Notes under the pieces: model-generated
What the model was told of the DNA's origin: nothing
Databases searched by the model: none
Seen by the model: the letters and a program-made list of their open reading frames with translations, nothing else
Part shown: positions 8,201 to 16,194 of the stretch, in pieces
How the letters are laid out: each line of letters opens with the position of its first letter
How positions within the stretch are numbered: the stretch's first letter is position 1
Source of the DNA: an uncultured Robinsoniella sp.
GTDB lineage: Bacteria; Bacillota; Clostridia; Lachnospirales; Lachnospiraceae
NCBI GenBank assembly: GCA_900540475.1
Contig: UQGG01000004.1
Location: 124,001 to 188,000, forward strand
DNA length: 64,000 nucleotides
Reading direction: 5' to 3'
Program-made: the position numbers and the translations under genes

Positions 8201-9900
8201 TCTATCCGAAACGGAATTGGAACCTGGGGATTGACAAAGGTAGAAAAACGGTCTTTGATGACACCATTCACTACCTTTACCGCACCGATTTCTATGATCC
8301 GGTTGCTCACAGGGCTGAATCCGGTTGTCTCCAAGTCAAAAACCACATAGGTGTCGTCCAGGCTCTGTCCTTTGGAGTTCACAACCAGTTCCTGCAAATC
8401 ATCCACCAGATATGCTTCTACTCCATAGATCACTTTAAACGGGCAGGGCACCCGCTTTAGTTCATCCTTGGAAATATCCGGGTGGTCTTTCTGATACTGG
8501 GATTTAAATTCCCGGTCGATGTCTTCGATCACATGATTTGCATCGGGAAATGACTGTACATCCCCATGGTCTGTAATGGCTATTGCCTTATGCCCCCATT
8601 TATAAGCACGTTTCACAATGTCCTTAGCTTCGGAGACTCCGTCCATATCACTCATTTTTGTGTGGCAGTGGAGTTCCACCCTTTTTTCCGGATAAGTATC
8701 CATCCGGCTGGTGCGGAAATCGGAAATTTTCTTGATTCCCACAATGGACCCAATGGTTAACTGGCTGTCAAACCGGTCGATGGTGGTAACCCCTTTCATT
8801 TTCACAAAGGCACCTTTTTTCACACCTTCCAGAATCTCCGGGACCTGATCATTGCGTGCAAACATTTTAACTACAATGGTATCGGTATAATCGGTTACTT
8901 CTAAAATAAGAATTGTCTTTTCATTACGGATCTCTCTTGTGTCCAGATTCTGAATCTGGCCGCGGATAACCACCTCTCCCATCTCTTCCATAATCTGGTC
9001 AATGGTAATTGCTTCTTCTTCAAAATCCCTGCCGTAAATAACATCTGGATTATCTGACTTCTTATAGCCTCCACGGTAGCTGTCGCCGCCTTTGTTAAAT
9101 CCGCCTTTTTTAAACTCTCCTGATTTCTTAGGACCGGAAGTCTGTTTTGGAGCAGCTTTCTCCTGCCTGCCGGATGCCTGACCGCCGCCTTCTTTGTTGG
9201 ATGGCTTAGATGCGCTATTCCCCTGTTCTGTCTGATTATCCCCACCCGAGCTGCCGGCTTCGCCCGACCAGCCCTGGGTTTCTTCGCCCGTCAGATTATC
9301 CCCATCCTCCGGCTGCTTTACCGCCACATTTTTCATAATGGCTTCTACTTCCTGTCGAATGCGGATTTCGCTGTTCTTTCTGGCTTTACTTTCCACAGGG
9401 TCTTTCATTTCTGTCTGAATCTTCAGAGACATGCCGCACCGTTCACAGAAAATCTTTTCCAGCACTCTCACAAGCTCCTCCGATTTGCCCTCCGCCACTA
9501 CGGAATTTTCCATGGTCAGCTTCATGGTATCTTCTGCCGGAAACTCGCAGGACGCCTGGCGGAACAGATTGTATTCGAAAATGCTGTAATCTTTTAATTC
9601 CAGCAGAATGCTGTCCTTGTAAATGGGAAGCAGCTTCTCAGGCGTATACTGCTGGGACAGATTAAACCGTTCTATGATCTTAATGGTTATGGGCATCGCT
9701 AAAAAGAGCTGGCTTTTTATCGCCTGCTCCACTTCGTTAATATATTTTTTATGAATTAATTTTTCACTCTTTAGATAAACACGCATATAATCCTTTGCTG
9801 AAGTGACAGATACCTTGGGCACTGTCACCTGAGCAAAAAGACTTTGTATATTCTGGTTGATCTCTAAAGACGGAAATACATCAAAAAATAGCTTTTCCAC
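5278..9900 (-). CDS. polC: DNA polymerase III alpha subunit, PolC type (Gram-positive replicase)
   Basis: About 1540 residues, within the PolC range. Domains in order: N-terminal domain (1-190), a low-complexity Gly/Gln/Lys/Ser linker (about 195-290), OB fold (about 310-400), PHP domain (ELHCHTKMSDMDG, about 410), inserted DEDDh 3'-5' exonuclease (VVFDLETTGF, VAHNASFDMSF, HHRAVDDAG, about 520-690), PHP remainder, then the C-family polymerase core with catalytic PDIDLNFSGDYQ, a four-Cys zinc site (CAECHYSDF, CPKCGAML) and the helix-hairpin-helix region near the end. It synthesises chromosomal DNA with built-in proofreading. Two GTG starts are possible. The one at 9909 has no Shine-Dalgarno and overlaps ispG; the one at 9900 has GGAG 6 nt upstream and begins 1 nt after the ispG stop, so it is preferred. 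Translation is probably coupled to ispG. Confidence 0.95.
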   Translation of the reverse strand: MEKLFFDVFPSLEINQNIQSLFAQVTVPKVSVTSAKDYMRVYLKSEKLIHKKYINEVEQAIKSQLFLAMPITIKIIERFNLSQQYTPEKLLPIYKDSILLELKDYSIFEYNLFRQASCEFPAEDTMKLTMENSVVAEGKSEELVRVLEKIFCERCGMSLKIQTEMKDPVESKARKNSEIRIRQEVEAIMKNVAVKQPEDGDNLTGEETQGWSGEAGSSGGDNQTEQGNSASKPSNKEGGGQASGRQEKAAPKQTSGPKKSGEFKKGGFNKGGDSYRGGYKKSDNPDVIYGRDFEEEAITIDQIMEEMGEVVIRGQIQNLDTREIRNEKTILILEVTDYTDTIVVKMFARNDQVPEILEGVKKGAFVKMKGVTTIDRFDSQLTIGSIVGIKKISDFRTSRMDTYPEKRVELHCHTKMSDMDGVSEAKDIVKRAYKWGHKAIAITDHGDVQSFPDANHVIEDIDREFKSQYQKDHPDISKDELKRVPCPFKVIYGVEAYLVDDLQELVVNSKGQSLDDTYVVFDLETTGFSPVSNRIIEIGAVKVVNGVIKDRFSTFVNPQVPIPFRIEELTGINDNMVLPARTIEEILPEFLDFVQDAVMVAHNASFDMSFIEENCRRLGIEKEFTSVDTVALARILLPQLNRYKLDTVAKALHISLENHHRAVDDAGCTAEIFVKFVEMLRERGLDDLNGVNSIGKTTPAQVKKLNTYHAIILATNNTGRVNLYKLISYSHLDYYSRRPRIPKSAFIEHREGLLIGSACEAGELYQAVLNNKSQKDIARLVEFYDYLEIQPLGNNQFMIHSDKVDISSQEELMEINRRIVKLGEQFHKLVVATCDVHFLDPADEVYRRIIMAGKGFKDADDQAPLYLRTTEEMLAEFAYLGSEKAEEVVITNTNKIADMCEKIAPVRPDKCPPVIADSDTTLREICYNRAHEIYGDDLPEVVSERLERELKSIISNGFAVMYIIAQKLVWKSNEDGYLVGSRGSVGSSFVATMSGITEVNPLRPHYYCAECHYSDFDSDAVKPYVGGAGCDMPDMVCPKCGAMLKKDGFDIPFETFLGFKGNKEPDIDLNFSGDYQGNAHRYTEVIFGKGQTFRAGTIGTLAEKTAFGYVKNYYEERGQRKRNCEIGRIVQGCVGVRRTTGQHPGGIIVLPLGEEIYSFTPVQHPANDQTTDIITTHFDYHSIDHNLLKLDILGHDDPTMIRMLEDLTGLDALAIPMDDAEVMSLFSSTRALGIAPEDIGGCPLGALGIPEFGTDFVIQMLCDTKPKTFSDLVRISGLSHGTDVWLGNAQTLIQEGKATISTAICTRDDIMTYLINMGLESELSFTIMESVRKGKGLKPEMEEEMIKHDVPDWYIWSCKKIKYMFPKAHAAAYVMMAYRIAYCKVFYPLAYYAAYFSIRASAFSYELMCQGKEKLEHYMSEYKKKYDTLSKKEQDTYKDMKNVQEMYARGFEFMPVDLYRAQAHRFQIIDGKLMPSLSTIEGLGDKAADAVVEAAKNGPFLSKDDFRQRTKVSKTVIDLMDDLGLMGELPESNQLSLFDF

Positions 9901-9901
9901 A

Positions 9902-10957
9902 CTACTCACTCCAGTTTACCAATTCTTCTCTCAATGCGTGAAGCAGCTGATCTTCCGGAATCTTCCGGATAATTTCACCTTTTTTAATCAGCAGTCCCTC
10001 ACCCTTGCCGCCTGCAATTCCGATATCCGCTTCTTTTGCCTCACCAGGACCGTTTACCACGCAGCCCATCACGGCAACTTTAATATTCAATGGAATATCT
10101 TCCACCATATTTTCTACTTTATTAGCAAGACCGATCAGATCGATCTGGGTTCTTCCGCAGGTGGGACAGGACACTACTTCAATCCCTCCCTTTCGCAGTC
10201 CCAGCGTTCTTAATATGAGCTTTGCAGACTTAATTTCTTCTAGCGGATCTCCCGTCAGGGATACTCTTATGGTATCTCCGATTCCCTGGGATAAAATAAT
10301 TCCAAGGCCTGCTGCCGACTTAATATTACCGGATAGAACCGTACCGGATTCCGTTATTCCCACATGAAGAGGGTAATTGGTTTCTTTTGCAATCAGTTCA
10401 TGGGCTTTGGCGCACATCATTACATCCGAAGATTTGATACTGATAACCAGGTTGTCATAACCCAGATCTTCAATAATGCGTACTTTATCCAGGGCGCTTT
10501 CTACAATTCCTTCAGCCGTAACGCCATGGTATTTCGATACCAGTTCCTTCTCCAGGGAACCGCTGTTCACACCCACGCGAATGGGGATTCCCCGCTCACT
10601 GGCACTTTTAACTACGGCACGGATGCGGTCACCGCCTCCGATATTTCCAGGATTAATCCGAATTTTATCTGCTCCATGTTCCATTGCCGCTATGGCAAGC
10701 TTGTAATCAAAATGGATATCCGCTACCAGGGGTATGGTGATCTCCTTTTTAATCTCCGCCAGTGCTTCTGCGGCTTCCATGGTCGGCACTGCACAACGGA
10801 TAATATCACATCCTGCTGCCGTTAATCTTTGGATCTGTTCTACGGTAGCTTTTACATCTTCCGTTTTTGTATTTGTCATAGACTGTATCAAAACAGGATT
10901 CCCGCCTCCGATGACACGGTTCCCTATCTGAATTACTTTTGTATGTTCTCTGTGCAT
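9902..10957 (-). CDS. ispG: 4-hydroxy-3-methylbut-2-en-1-yl diphosphate synthase (IspG/GcpE)
   Basis: 351 residues, the length of the bacterial two-domain enzyme. The N-terminal TIM barrel begins VIQIGNRVIGGGNPVLIQSM. The C-terminal [4Fe-4S] domain shows the ligands in SCPTCGRTQIDL (about 262-265) and GCVVNGPGEAKEADIG (about 296). IspG converts methylerythritol cyclodiphosphate to HMBPP in the MEP isoprenoid pathway, using electrons from ferredoxin or flavodoxin. AGGAGG lies 6 nt before ATG 10957. In many Lachnospiraceae dxr and rseP precede ispG; here the upstream neighbour is instead the end of a carbohydrate operon 128 bp away, so ispG-polC probably has its own promoter in 10958-11085. Confidence 0.95.
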   Translation of the reverse strand: MHREHTKVIQIGNRVIGGGNPVLIQSMTNTKTEDVKATVEQIQRLTAAGCDIIRCAVPTMEAAEALAEIKKEITIPLVADIHFDYKLAIAAMEHGADKIRINPGNIGGGDRIRAVVKSASERGIPIRVGVNSGSLEKELVSKYHGVTAEGIVESALDKVRIIEDLGYDNLVISIKSSDVMMCAKAHELIAKETNYPLHVGITESGTVLSGNIKSAAGLGIILSQGIGDTIRVSLTGDPLEEIKSAKLILRTLGLRKGGIEVVSCPTCGRTQIDLIGLANKVENMVEDIPLNIKVAVMGCVVNGPGEAKEADIGIAGGKGEGLLIKKGEIIRKIPEDQLLHALREELVNWSE

Positions 10958-11085
10958 CCTATCCTCCTATGCCGTCATTTCACGGCTATGCTGTATACAC
11001 GTTCACGATGTTCATTATAACCGATCTGAAATGACATGACAAGATGTAAAACACAGGAGACCGTTTTGCCTGAGGCGGATGCAGC

Positions 11086-13242
11086 TTACAGTTCTATCAT
11101 CCGGGTGACGAATCCCTCCAGTTCCACACGTATAGTTCCAAATTCCGTGCTGACACAGGTTTTCTGGGTTTCTTTGCTGTTATTAATGATAACCAGTACT
11201 TTGCTTTTTGGAAAATATGCGCATTCCGTATATGGATTTGCTGTGACATATTGGGGATTCATTTTCTGTCCCGTTCCATAAAGGAGCAGGTTTAAAAACA
11301 TCCTTGTATTTTCCAGGCTGTAGCAAAAAGAGGACAGATAAATCCCTTTTCCATTTCCGAAATCACGAACAGTCAGCGCCGGTACCCCTTTATCTTCAGC
11401 CAGCACCACAGACTTGCCGTCTGTTAAATAAATGGAGTCCTGCCCCTGGATAAAAGCGCCTTTGGGAAGTAATCCCTCTATCTTCTCAATCGGATACTGC
11501 CACCTTCCATGGCACACTCTTGCACCCTGATCTTTATCTGTTCCTAAGATTTCCGACAAGCGGAAAAACGTATCAAAGCCATCCACGGCAGAGGGTTCCC
11601 CGATTCCAAGGAAGGTTCCGCCATCATATGCCCATTTTGTAATCTGCTCAACCACACGTGCATCTCTCCATGCCTCGCCGCCGCTCCATGCGCTTTTAGC
11701 CCTTCCGGCGTTAATCAGAACCTGGACGCCGTCCAAAGCACCGTTTTTAATGTCTTCAAAGTCCAGGAAGCTTACTTCTACCGGCAAGCCTGAAAGCGCT
11801 TCTAAGACATGTACCAGGTCATGTGTTTCTGTCTCGTGAAAATGACCGGAAAGCGTCCAGGAGCGCAGGCTGCCCCAGCTGTGAAGTATTGCCACCCTGC
11901 AGTTTAGCTGATATACCGGACCTTCTTCATGGAGTTTTCGTATCTGGCGGAATTCCTTTGCAATCTGCTCCACATAGCGGCAGAATTCGGGATAATCCTC
12001 TGTCAAATGCAGATATCCCCCCAAACCGATTCTTTGAACCGGCACACGAAGGAGAGCCCTGCGAATCTGATTCCAGTACTTTTTCGCTTCCAGCGCTGGA
12101 TCACCATCCCCGGAAAATGTGGGAGCACCGCCAAGTCCTACCGGAAACAGATACGGATGCAGCCGCAGTTCGTGGGTAACGGATTTTACCCCTGCGCACA
12201 ATCTGGCTTCGTACCCGGAGAAGACACACTTAATCAACCCGTCAAATCCAAACTCCGGAAATCTTTTTCCGTATGGCTCCACACCGACCCAGCTGTCATC
12301 ATAAAAGACATATGCCTGCTTGCCATGGCGGTGGACAATGTCCACCAGTTTTTTACCAAAATTAATCACAAAGTCATTGATAAAATTCATATAATCCCGT
12401 TTTCTGGAATTTGGGGGTATATGGGCTGCCTGATAGGCACCTTTGTTCACAAAATCCTCGGCACACAGCTGATAGCCGTATTTGGATGCAAACTGCTGCA
12501 GCGCCAGCGGGCTGACGGTAAAATCGTAGGAACCCCAGTCCGTGAACAGGGACCGGTTTCTTTCGCTGCTTCCCCAGATCCAGGCAAAATTATAAAACAT
12601 AGAGGTAAAACGTACCACCGTAGTATAAGGGTGGTCACTGCACCAGTCTTCCATCCATTTCAGCAGATATGACTGAGTCTCCACATATCTGGGATCCACC
12701 GGCATTAAATGCTCCTGGTTCCATCCATTAGTCACATGATTATACATGGATATTTCTTCCCAGATACGGTATGCCAGAAAACTAACGGTATACTTGTGGT
12801 AGGGCACTGCATTTTGAATGGTGAGATTTCCCGCTTCCTTCTCATAGGTCCACAGCCTTCTGGATACTTCCATTTCAGAAGTGCGGTCATAGACCTGCCA
12901 ATACTGCATGGATTCGGGACTGTCGTTCACCTGAAACTGCTCTTTGCTGAAGTCTCTCATGAGATGAAAGGTTACAAATGATTCCGCTGCTGTCTTTGGA
13001 TTTGTGATTAAAAAGGTCTGCTGCAGCTTATCCATATGATGATTCGCCCATTCATTATGACCGCGAATGATACAGATTGTAGAATAAATTCCATAGCCTG
13101 CTTTCAATATCCTGTCTGAGAGTTTTGTCCCGTCACTGTCTCTGATCACATCGGCTCCCCATTTATCCGCCAGCTTCAGTGTCAGTTCTTCATACCCGGA
13201 TTCTCCCGGCAAGGTGAATCCCCCTTTTAATTCTACTGTCAT
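11086..13242 (-). CDS. GH112 phosphorylase, probably D-galactosyl-beta-1,4-L-rhamnose phosphorylase
   Basis: 718 residues, right for GH112. Family features: GGFTLPGESGYEELTLKLADKWGADVIRDSDGTKLSD at the start (read in two halves, residues 7-43), RGHNEWANHH, a TIM-barrel with the acid Asp in YVFYDDSWVGVEPYG (about 313-327), LRLHPYLFPVG, and a C-terminal beta domain. GH112 enzymes phosphorolyse galacto-N-biose/lacto-N-biose or Gal-beta-1,4-Rha to galactose 1-phosphate. Because it ends an operon of rhamnogalacturonan genes and overlaps the acetylesterase by 4 nt (ATGA), the Gal-Rha activity known from Clostridium phytofermentans is the best guess. The Ser-Trp-Val-Gly-Val stretch departs from the His-Trp-Ile-Gly-Thr of galacto-N-biose enzymes, which agrees. 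It has no signal peptide, so it is cytosolic. The family is certain, the substrate inferred. Confidence 0.88.
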   Translation of the reverse strand: MTVELKGGFTLPGESGYEELTLKLADKWGADVIRDSDGTKLSDRILKAGYGIYSTICIIRGHNEWANHHMDKLQQTFLITNPKTAAESFVTFHLMRDFSKEQFQVNDSPESMQYWQVYDRTSEMEVSRRLWTYEKEAGNLTIQNAVPYHKYTVSFLAYRIWEEISMYNHVTNGWNQEHLMPVDPRYVETQSYLLKWMEDWCSDHPYTTVVRFTSMFYNFAWIWGSSERNRSLFTDWGSYDFTVSPLALQQFASKYGYQLCAEDFVNKGAYQAAHIPPNSRKRDYMNFINDFVINFGKKLVDIVHRHGKQAYVFYDDSWVGVEPYGKRFPEFGFDGLIKCVFSGYEARLCAGVKSVTHELRLHPYLFPVGLGGAPTFSGDGDPALEAKKYWNQIRRALLRVPVQRIGLGGYLHLTEDYPEFCRYVEQIAKEFRQIRKLHEEGPVYQLNCRVAILHSWGSLRSWTLSGHFHETETHDLVHVLEALSGLPVEVSFLDFEDIKNGALDGVQVLINAGRAKSAWSGGEAWRDARVVEQITKWAYDGGTFLGIGEPSAVDGFDTFFRLSEILGTDKDQGARVCHGRWQYPIEKIEGLLPKGAFIQGQDSIYLTDGKSVVLAEDKGVPALTVRDFGNGKGIYLSSFCYSLENTRMFLNLLLYGTGQKMNPQYVTANPYTECAYFPKSKVLVIINNSKETQKTCVSTEFGTIRVELEGFVTRMIEL

Positions 13243-15110
13243 TTTATGTCCTCCTTATTCTCGTTTCCCTTATGATGTAATGACATGTAAAGCGTTTTGC
13301 ATATAGCTGCTGCATTTTTTCTGGATATAAAATGATCCAAATCCGCTTCTTTTGCTGCAATTCCCATTGCGCTGGCTGCCTGTATCTCCTCTTCCTCCCA
13401 CAGAGGGGAGTGGATCGTTACGAATTTTCTGCTGCTTTTTTTAAGGCTCTGCTGCTTTATTGGCTGCACAGGCAGCCGCTTTCTGCATTGATAACCGGTC
13501 ATGGCAATGCTTAAAAATTCCCGCAGGGTGACTGCCTTATCGGGGAAAATTTTCTTCTCCCTCACCATAAATTGGGGAATCATCCCATTTTGATAAGCGC
13601 ACTCTATTGTTCCTGCATACCATTCATGCCCCGCAACATCTTCAAACATATCGTTATAGACATTAACCGGGAAAAAATTCATTGCCTGAATTACCAGATC
13701 CATTGCCTCTGCCCTGGTAAGCCATTCCTCTGGTCTTGTAAGATCCCGGAACAGTTCCTTACCATCAGCCAAAACATCTCCCCCCTCCCAGTTTGCGGGC
13801 GGCCTGGGCAGGGAAATGTTTCTTTCTGGGATCCACTCATTTGCTGCCTTTTCACCGGTTTTACCAAACGCACCTCTAGTCCCCCTAAGTTGTTCCAGCA
13901 AATCTTCCGCCACAAATCCCGCCATTTTATATGCCCCATAGTCATTGCTGTGGGTAAAATCACCGGGAAAATAATATAATTTAGCCTCCTCCAGTCCCAG
14001 GTTCCTTACAAATTCCATGCTCTTGCCGTGTAAATCCACAACCGGTACTTTCATTTGTGCCCCAATCTCTTTACACACCAGGGCATAGTTCTGCAGCAAA
14101 TCGTTGTAAGAACCATCTGACCCCCGCCAGGAATTCCTTGCCAGCGGCGTAACCAGGATAGGACTGGCTTCTTTTGCCCTGATCTCCTTGATATAGGTAA
14201 CCAGATTGTTCCGGTACCCTTCTTCTGCTTTCAAATGGTTCATCTTCTGGTCATTATGTCCAAACTGGAACAGGCAGTAATCCCCTTTTTGAATGTGGTT
14301 TAAAATGATCTGATAATGGCCTTCACTGCGAAAACTCTCAGTGGTCAGCCCGGAATGGGCATGGTTGGACACCGCAGCCAGACTGCCGGTAAATGCGCTA
14401 AGCATCTGCCCCCAGCCGCAATAACTGCTTCCCGGTGCGTAAGGGTACTCCCCGCTCTGGTCCGTAACGGTAGAGTCCCCCGCTATATACAGGACGGAAC
14501 TTTGCACCGGACAGATCTCTGCACTGACCAGCCTTGGCGCATTTCCCACAAGAGTAATCTCTGCACTGTAATCCGGATAAATCATCTTGCGGCCTCTTGG
14601 AATAATATCGCAGATATTCAGCAGAAATTCTGTTTCTAATTCCTCACCTGCCGACAGCTTTCCCCGATAAAACAGCCTTCTTCTGCCCAGAAAAATAAGC
14701 AGTTCCTCCTCTTTTACCGCCGCAAAAAGCTTCAGCCGCACTTTATAATTGCCCCACCCCGGAACATCTGCCTTGAAGGTAAGAGGTATCCGTCTGCCAC
14801 TATTTTCAGAAAACTGGCTTAGGATACATGGTGAATCCACATAACAGCCGGATGCATCCTGTGCGATTCGCGTCAGATCCCTGTCCCGGTACCAGCAAAA
14901 GGCATCAAACCCGGCATTTAATTCGGGAATCTGCAGCATGGGATCAGCCCGCCTGTTGGCTTCTGTTACAAATCCCCAGGACTTCTCCCTGGTATAGAGA
15001 TCCTCCGGGGTAACCTCCCGTGTCCCTGTCACGCCGCCTGGAAGAAAGGAAAATGACCGGGGCAGATGATCTGTTCTCTTACAGGGCTCCGTCACTTCGA
15101 CAGTTTTCAT
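13239..15110 (-). CDS. Leaderless CE12-type rhamnogalacturonan acetylesterase with SLH-like C-terminal repeats
   Basis: 623 residues. An N-terminal beta-sandwich (about 1-205) precedes an SGNH/GDSL esterase domain of the CE12 type (about 207-420): block I IAGDSTVTDQ, block II HSGLTTESF, block III QFGHNDQKMNH, block V DFTHSNDYGAYKMAG. CE12 enzymes remove O-acetyl groups from galacturonate in rhamnogalacturonan-I. After a linker, residues about 466-617 look like three S-layer-homology-like repeats: LTRAEAMDLVIQAM with FEDVAGHEWYAGTIECAYQ, then VTLREFLSIAMTGYQ, then ISRKNAAAICKTLY. No signal peptide is present, so surface attachment through SLH is not expected. ATG 15110 has GGGGGTG 8 nt upstream, and the gene overlaps the GH105 end by 32 nt and the GH112 start by 4 nt. 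Both overlaps point to a tight operon. Confidence 0.85.
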   Translation of the reverse strand: MKTVEVTEPCKRTDHLPRSFSFLPGGVTGTREVTPEDLYTREKSWGFVTEANRRADPMLQIPELNAGFDAFCWYRDRDLTRIAQDASGCYVDSPCILSQFSENSGRRIPLTFKADVPGWGNYKVRLKLFAAVKEEELLIFLGRRRLFYRGKLSAGEELETEFLLNICDIIPRGRKMIYPDYSAEITLVGNAPRLVSAEICPVQSSVLYIAGDSTVTDQSGEYPYAPGSSYCGWGQMLSAFTGSLAAVSNHAHSGLTTESFRSEGHYQIILNHIQKGDYCLFQFGHNDQKMNHLKAEEGYRNNLVTYIKEIRAKEASPILVTPLARNSWRGSDGSYNDLLQNYALVCKEIGAQMKVPVVDLHGKSMEFVRNLGLEEAKLYYFPGDFTHSNDYGAYKMAGFVAEDLLEQLRGTRGAFGKTGEKAANEWIPERNISLPRPPANWEGGDVLADGKELFRDLTRPEEWLTRAEAMDLVIQAMNFFPVNVYNDMFEDVAGHEWYAGTIECAYQNGMIPQFMVREKKIFPDKAVTLREFLSIAMTGYQCRKRLPVQPIKQQSLKKSSRKFVTIHSPLWEEEEIQAASAMGIAAKEADLDHFISRKNAAAICKTLYMSLHHKGNENKEDIK

Positions 15111-16128
15111 AGTCTAACACCCCCGTCAAAAATGCCAGTGCCAGCCCCTGCCCCCAGCCCTGTATCCAGTTTCTGGATATATTGCGGTAACCGTTCCGGT
15201 CTTTCATAACCGCCGTACCTCCGGATACATTCAGCACTCTGCCGTCGGGACTGATATTGTCTAATACTCCCTGAAGGGCTTTGCTGATGTATTTCAGATG
15301 CAGCGGATTCCCCTTTTCCAGCATAGCTGATGCAATTCCGCAGGATGCCGAAATCTCTTCATAGGATTCTTCGTCATCTAAAATTGTCCTCCACAGACCA
15401 TTTTCCGTCTGCAATAACTTTACGGCTGAAAGCTGTTCATTCAAAGAGCCCACAATGTCCAGATATTGGGGATAGAGATAACACTCCGGCAGGCATTTCC
15501 CTACCTGAGACATGGTATATGCCGCCCACGCATTTGCCCTGCCCCAGTAAAAGCCTGACATATGGTCTTTGGTAATATTGTTATAACCGTGATACCAAAG
15601 CCCCGTATCCATGTTCTGCAGGTATTGAATATGCCAGTAATACTGGTTCAATGCATCTTCAATGATCTCTTTATCTTTTAACTTCACACCTACCCGCAGC
15701 AGAAAAAACGCCGCCATAAACAGCGTATCTGCCCAAGCCTGCTCCGGAAAATCGTTATTTGCGGAAACGGTATGCTGTAAAACCCGGTCCCCAAACCGCC
15801 TTGCCTCACCCCGGAGGTATTCAGCCTTTTTCATCACCAGTTCCCAGTATTTCTCTTCCCCGCAGGCTTCATACAGCGTAATCAGGCAATGCCCCATTGC
15901 ACAGGTATTGACCGTGAATTTCGGTACTCCAAGTTCTATGTACTCATCAATCCGCTCTTTTAACAATTCCAGATATGCTTCCTTTTTTGTGATTTCATAC
16001 GCTTTACAGATTCCATAATAAGCAACACCGCTGGGCCAGTCCCAGGGCATATCCATACGCATGGTGCGTGCCACAATCCGGTCTATTACTTCTTCTACTT
16101 GTTGCTGATCAAATACCAATCCTGCCAT
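15079..16128 (-). CDS. GH105 unsaturated rhamnogalacturonyl hydrolase (YteR/YesR family)
   Basis: 349 residues from ATG 16128, which has AGAAGG 6 nt upstream; earlier in-frame ATGs overlap that site. The (alpha/alpha)6-barrel family is recognisable from WPSGVAYYGICKAYE, NTCAMGHCLITLYEACGE, the catalytic Asp region NDFPEQAWADTLFMAAFFLL (about 143), FYWGRANAWAAYTM, and GWGQGLALAFLTGVL. GH105 enzymes hydrate the 4,5-unsaturated galacturonate that PL11 and PL4 lyases leave at the non-reducing end of rhamnogalacturonan oligosaccharides, releasing it from rhamnose. No signal peptide is present, so it acts on imported oligosaccharides in the cytosol. It sits between the binding-lipoprotein gene and the acetylesterase in the same operon. 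Confidence 0.92.
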   Translation of the reverse strand: MAGLVFDQQQVEEVIDRIVARTMRMDMPWDWPSGVAYYGICKAYEITKKEAYLELLKERIDEYIELGVPKFTVNTCAMGHCLITLYEACGEEKYWELVMKKAEYLRGEARRFGDRVLQHTVSANNDFPEQAWADTLFMAAFFLLRVGVKLKDKEIIEDALNQYYWHIQYLQNMDTGLWYHGYNNITKDHMSGFYWGRANAWAAYTMSQVGKCLPECYLYPQYLDIVGSLNEQLSAVKLLQTENGLWRTILDDEESYEEISASCGIASAMLEKGNPLHLKYISKALQGVLDNISPDGRVLNVSGGTAVMKDRNGYRNISRNWIQGWGQGLALAFLTGVLDYENCRSDGAL

Positions 16129-16154
16129 ATTCATCCTTCTTTCTGCTTTCAAAA

Positions 16155-16183
16155 GGCCGCTGCAGGCTTTTCCTGCAGCAGCC
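16155..16183 (-). promoter_or_regulatory. Intercistronic stem-loop between binding-protein gene and GH105
   Basis: A 12-bp inverted repeat with one mismatch (GGCCGCTGCAGG / CCTGCAGCAGCC, 5-nt loop) lies 11 bp after the binding-protein stop codon. On the minus strand it is followed by TTTT. It is either a leaky terminator or an mRNA-stabilising hairpin that would give more binding protein than downstream enzymes. Confidence 0.6.
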
Positions 16184-16194
16184 TAAGAGCTATA

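Noticed and set aside
11086..13242. Lacto-N-biose phosphorylase as a host-glycan enzyme
   Set aside because: The family is right, but all neighbours serve rhamnogalacturonan and no other human-milk or mucin glycan genes are present.
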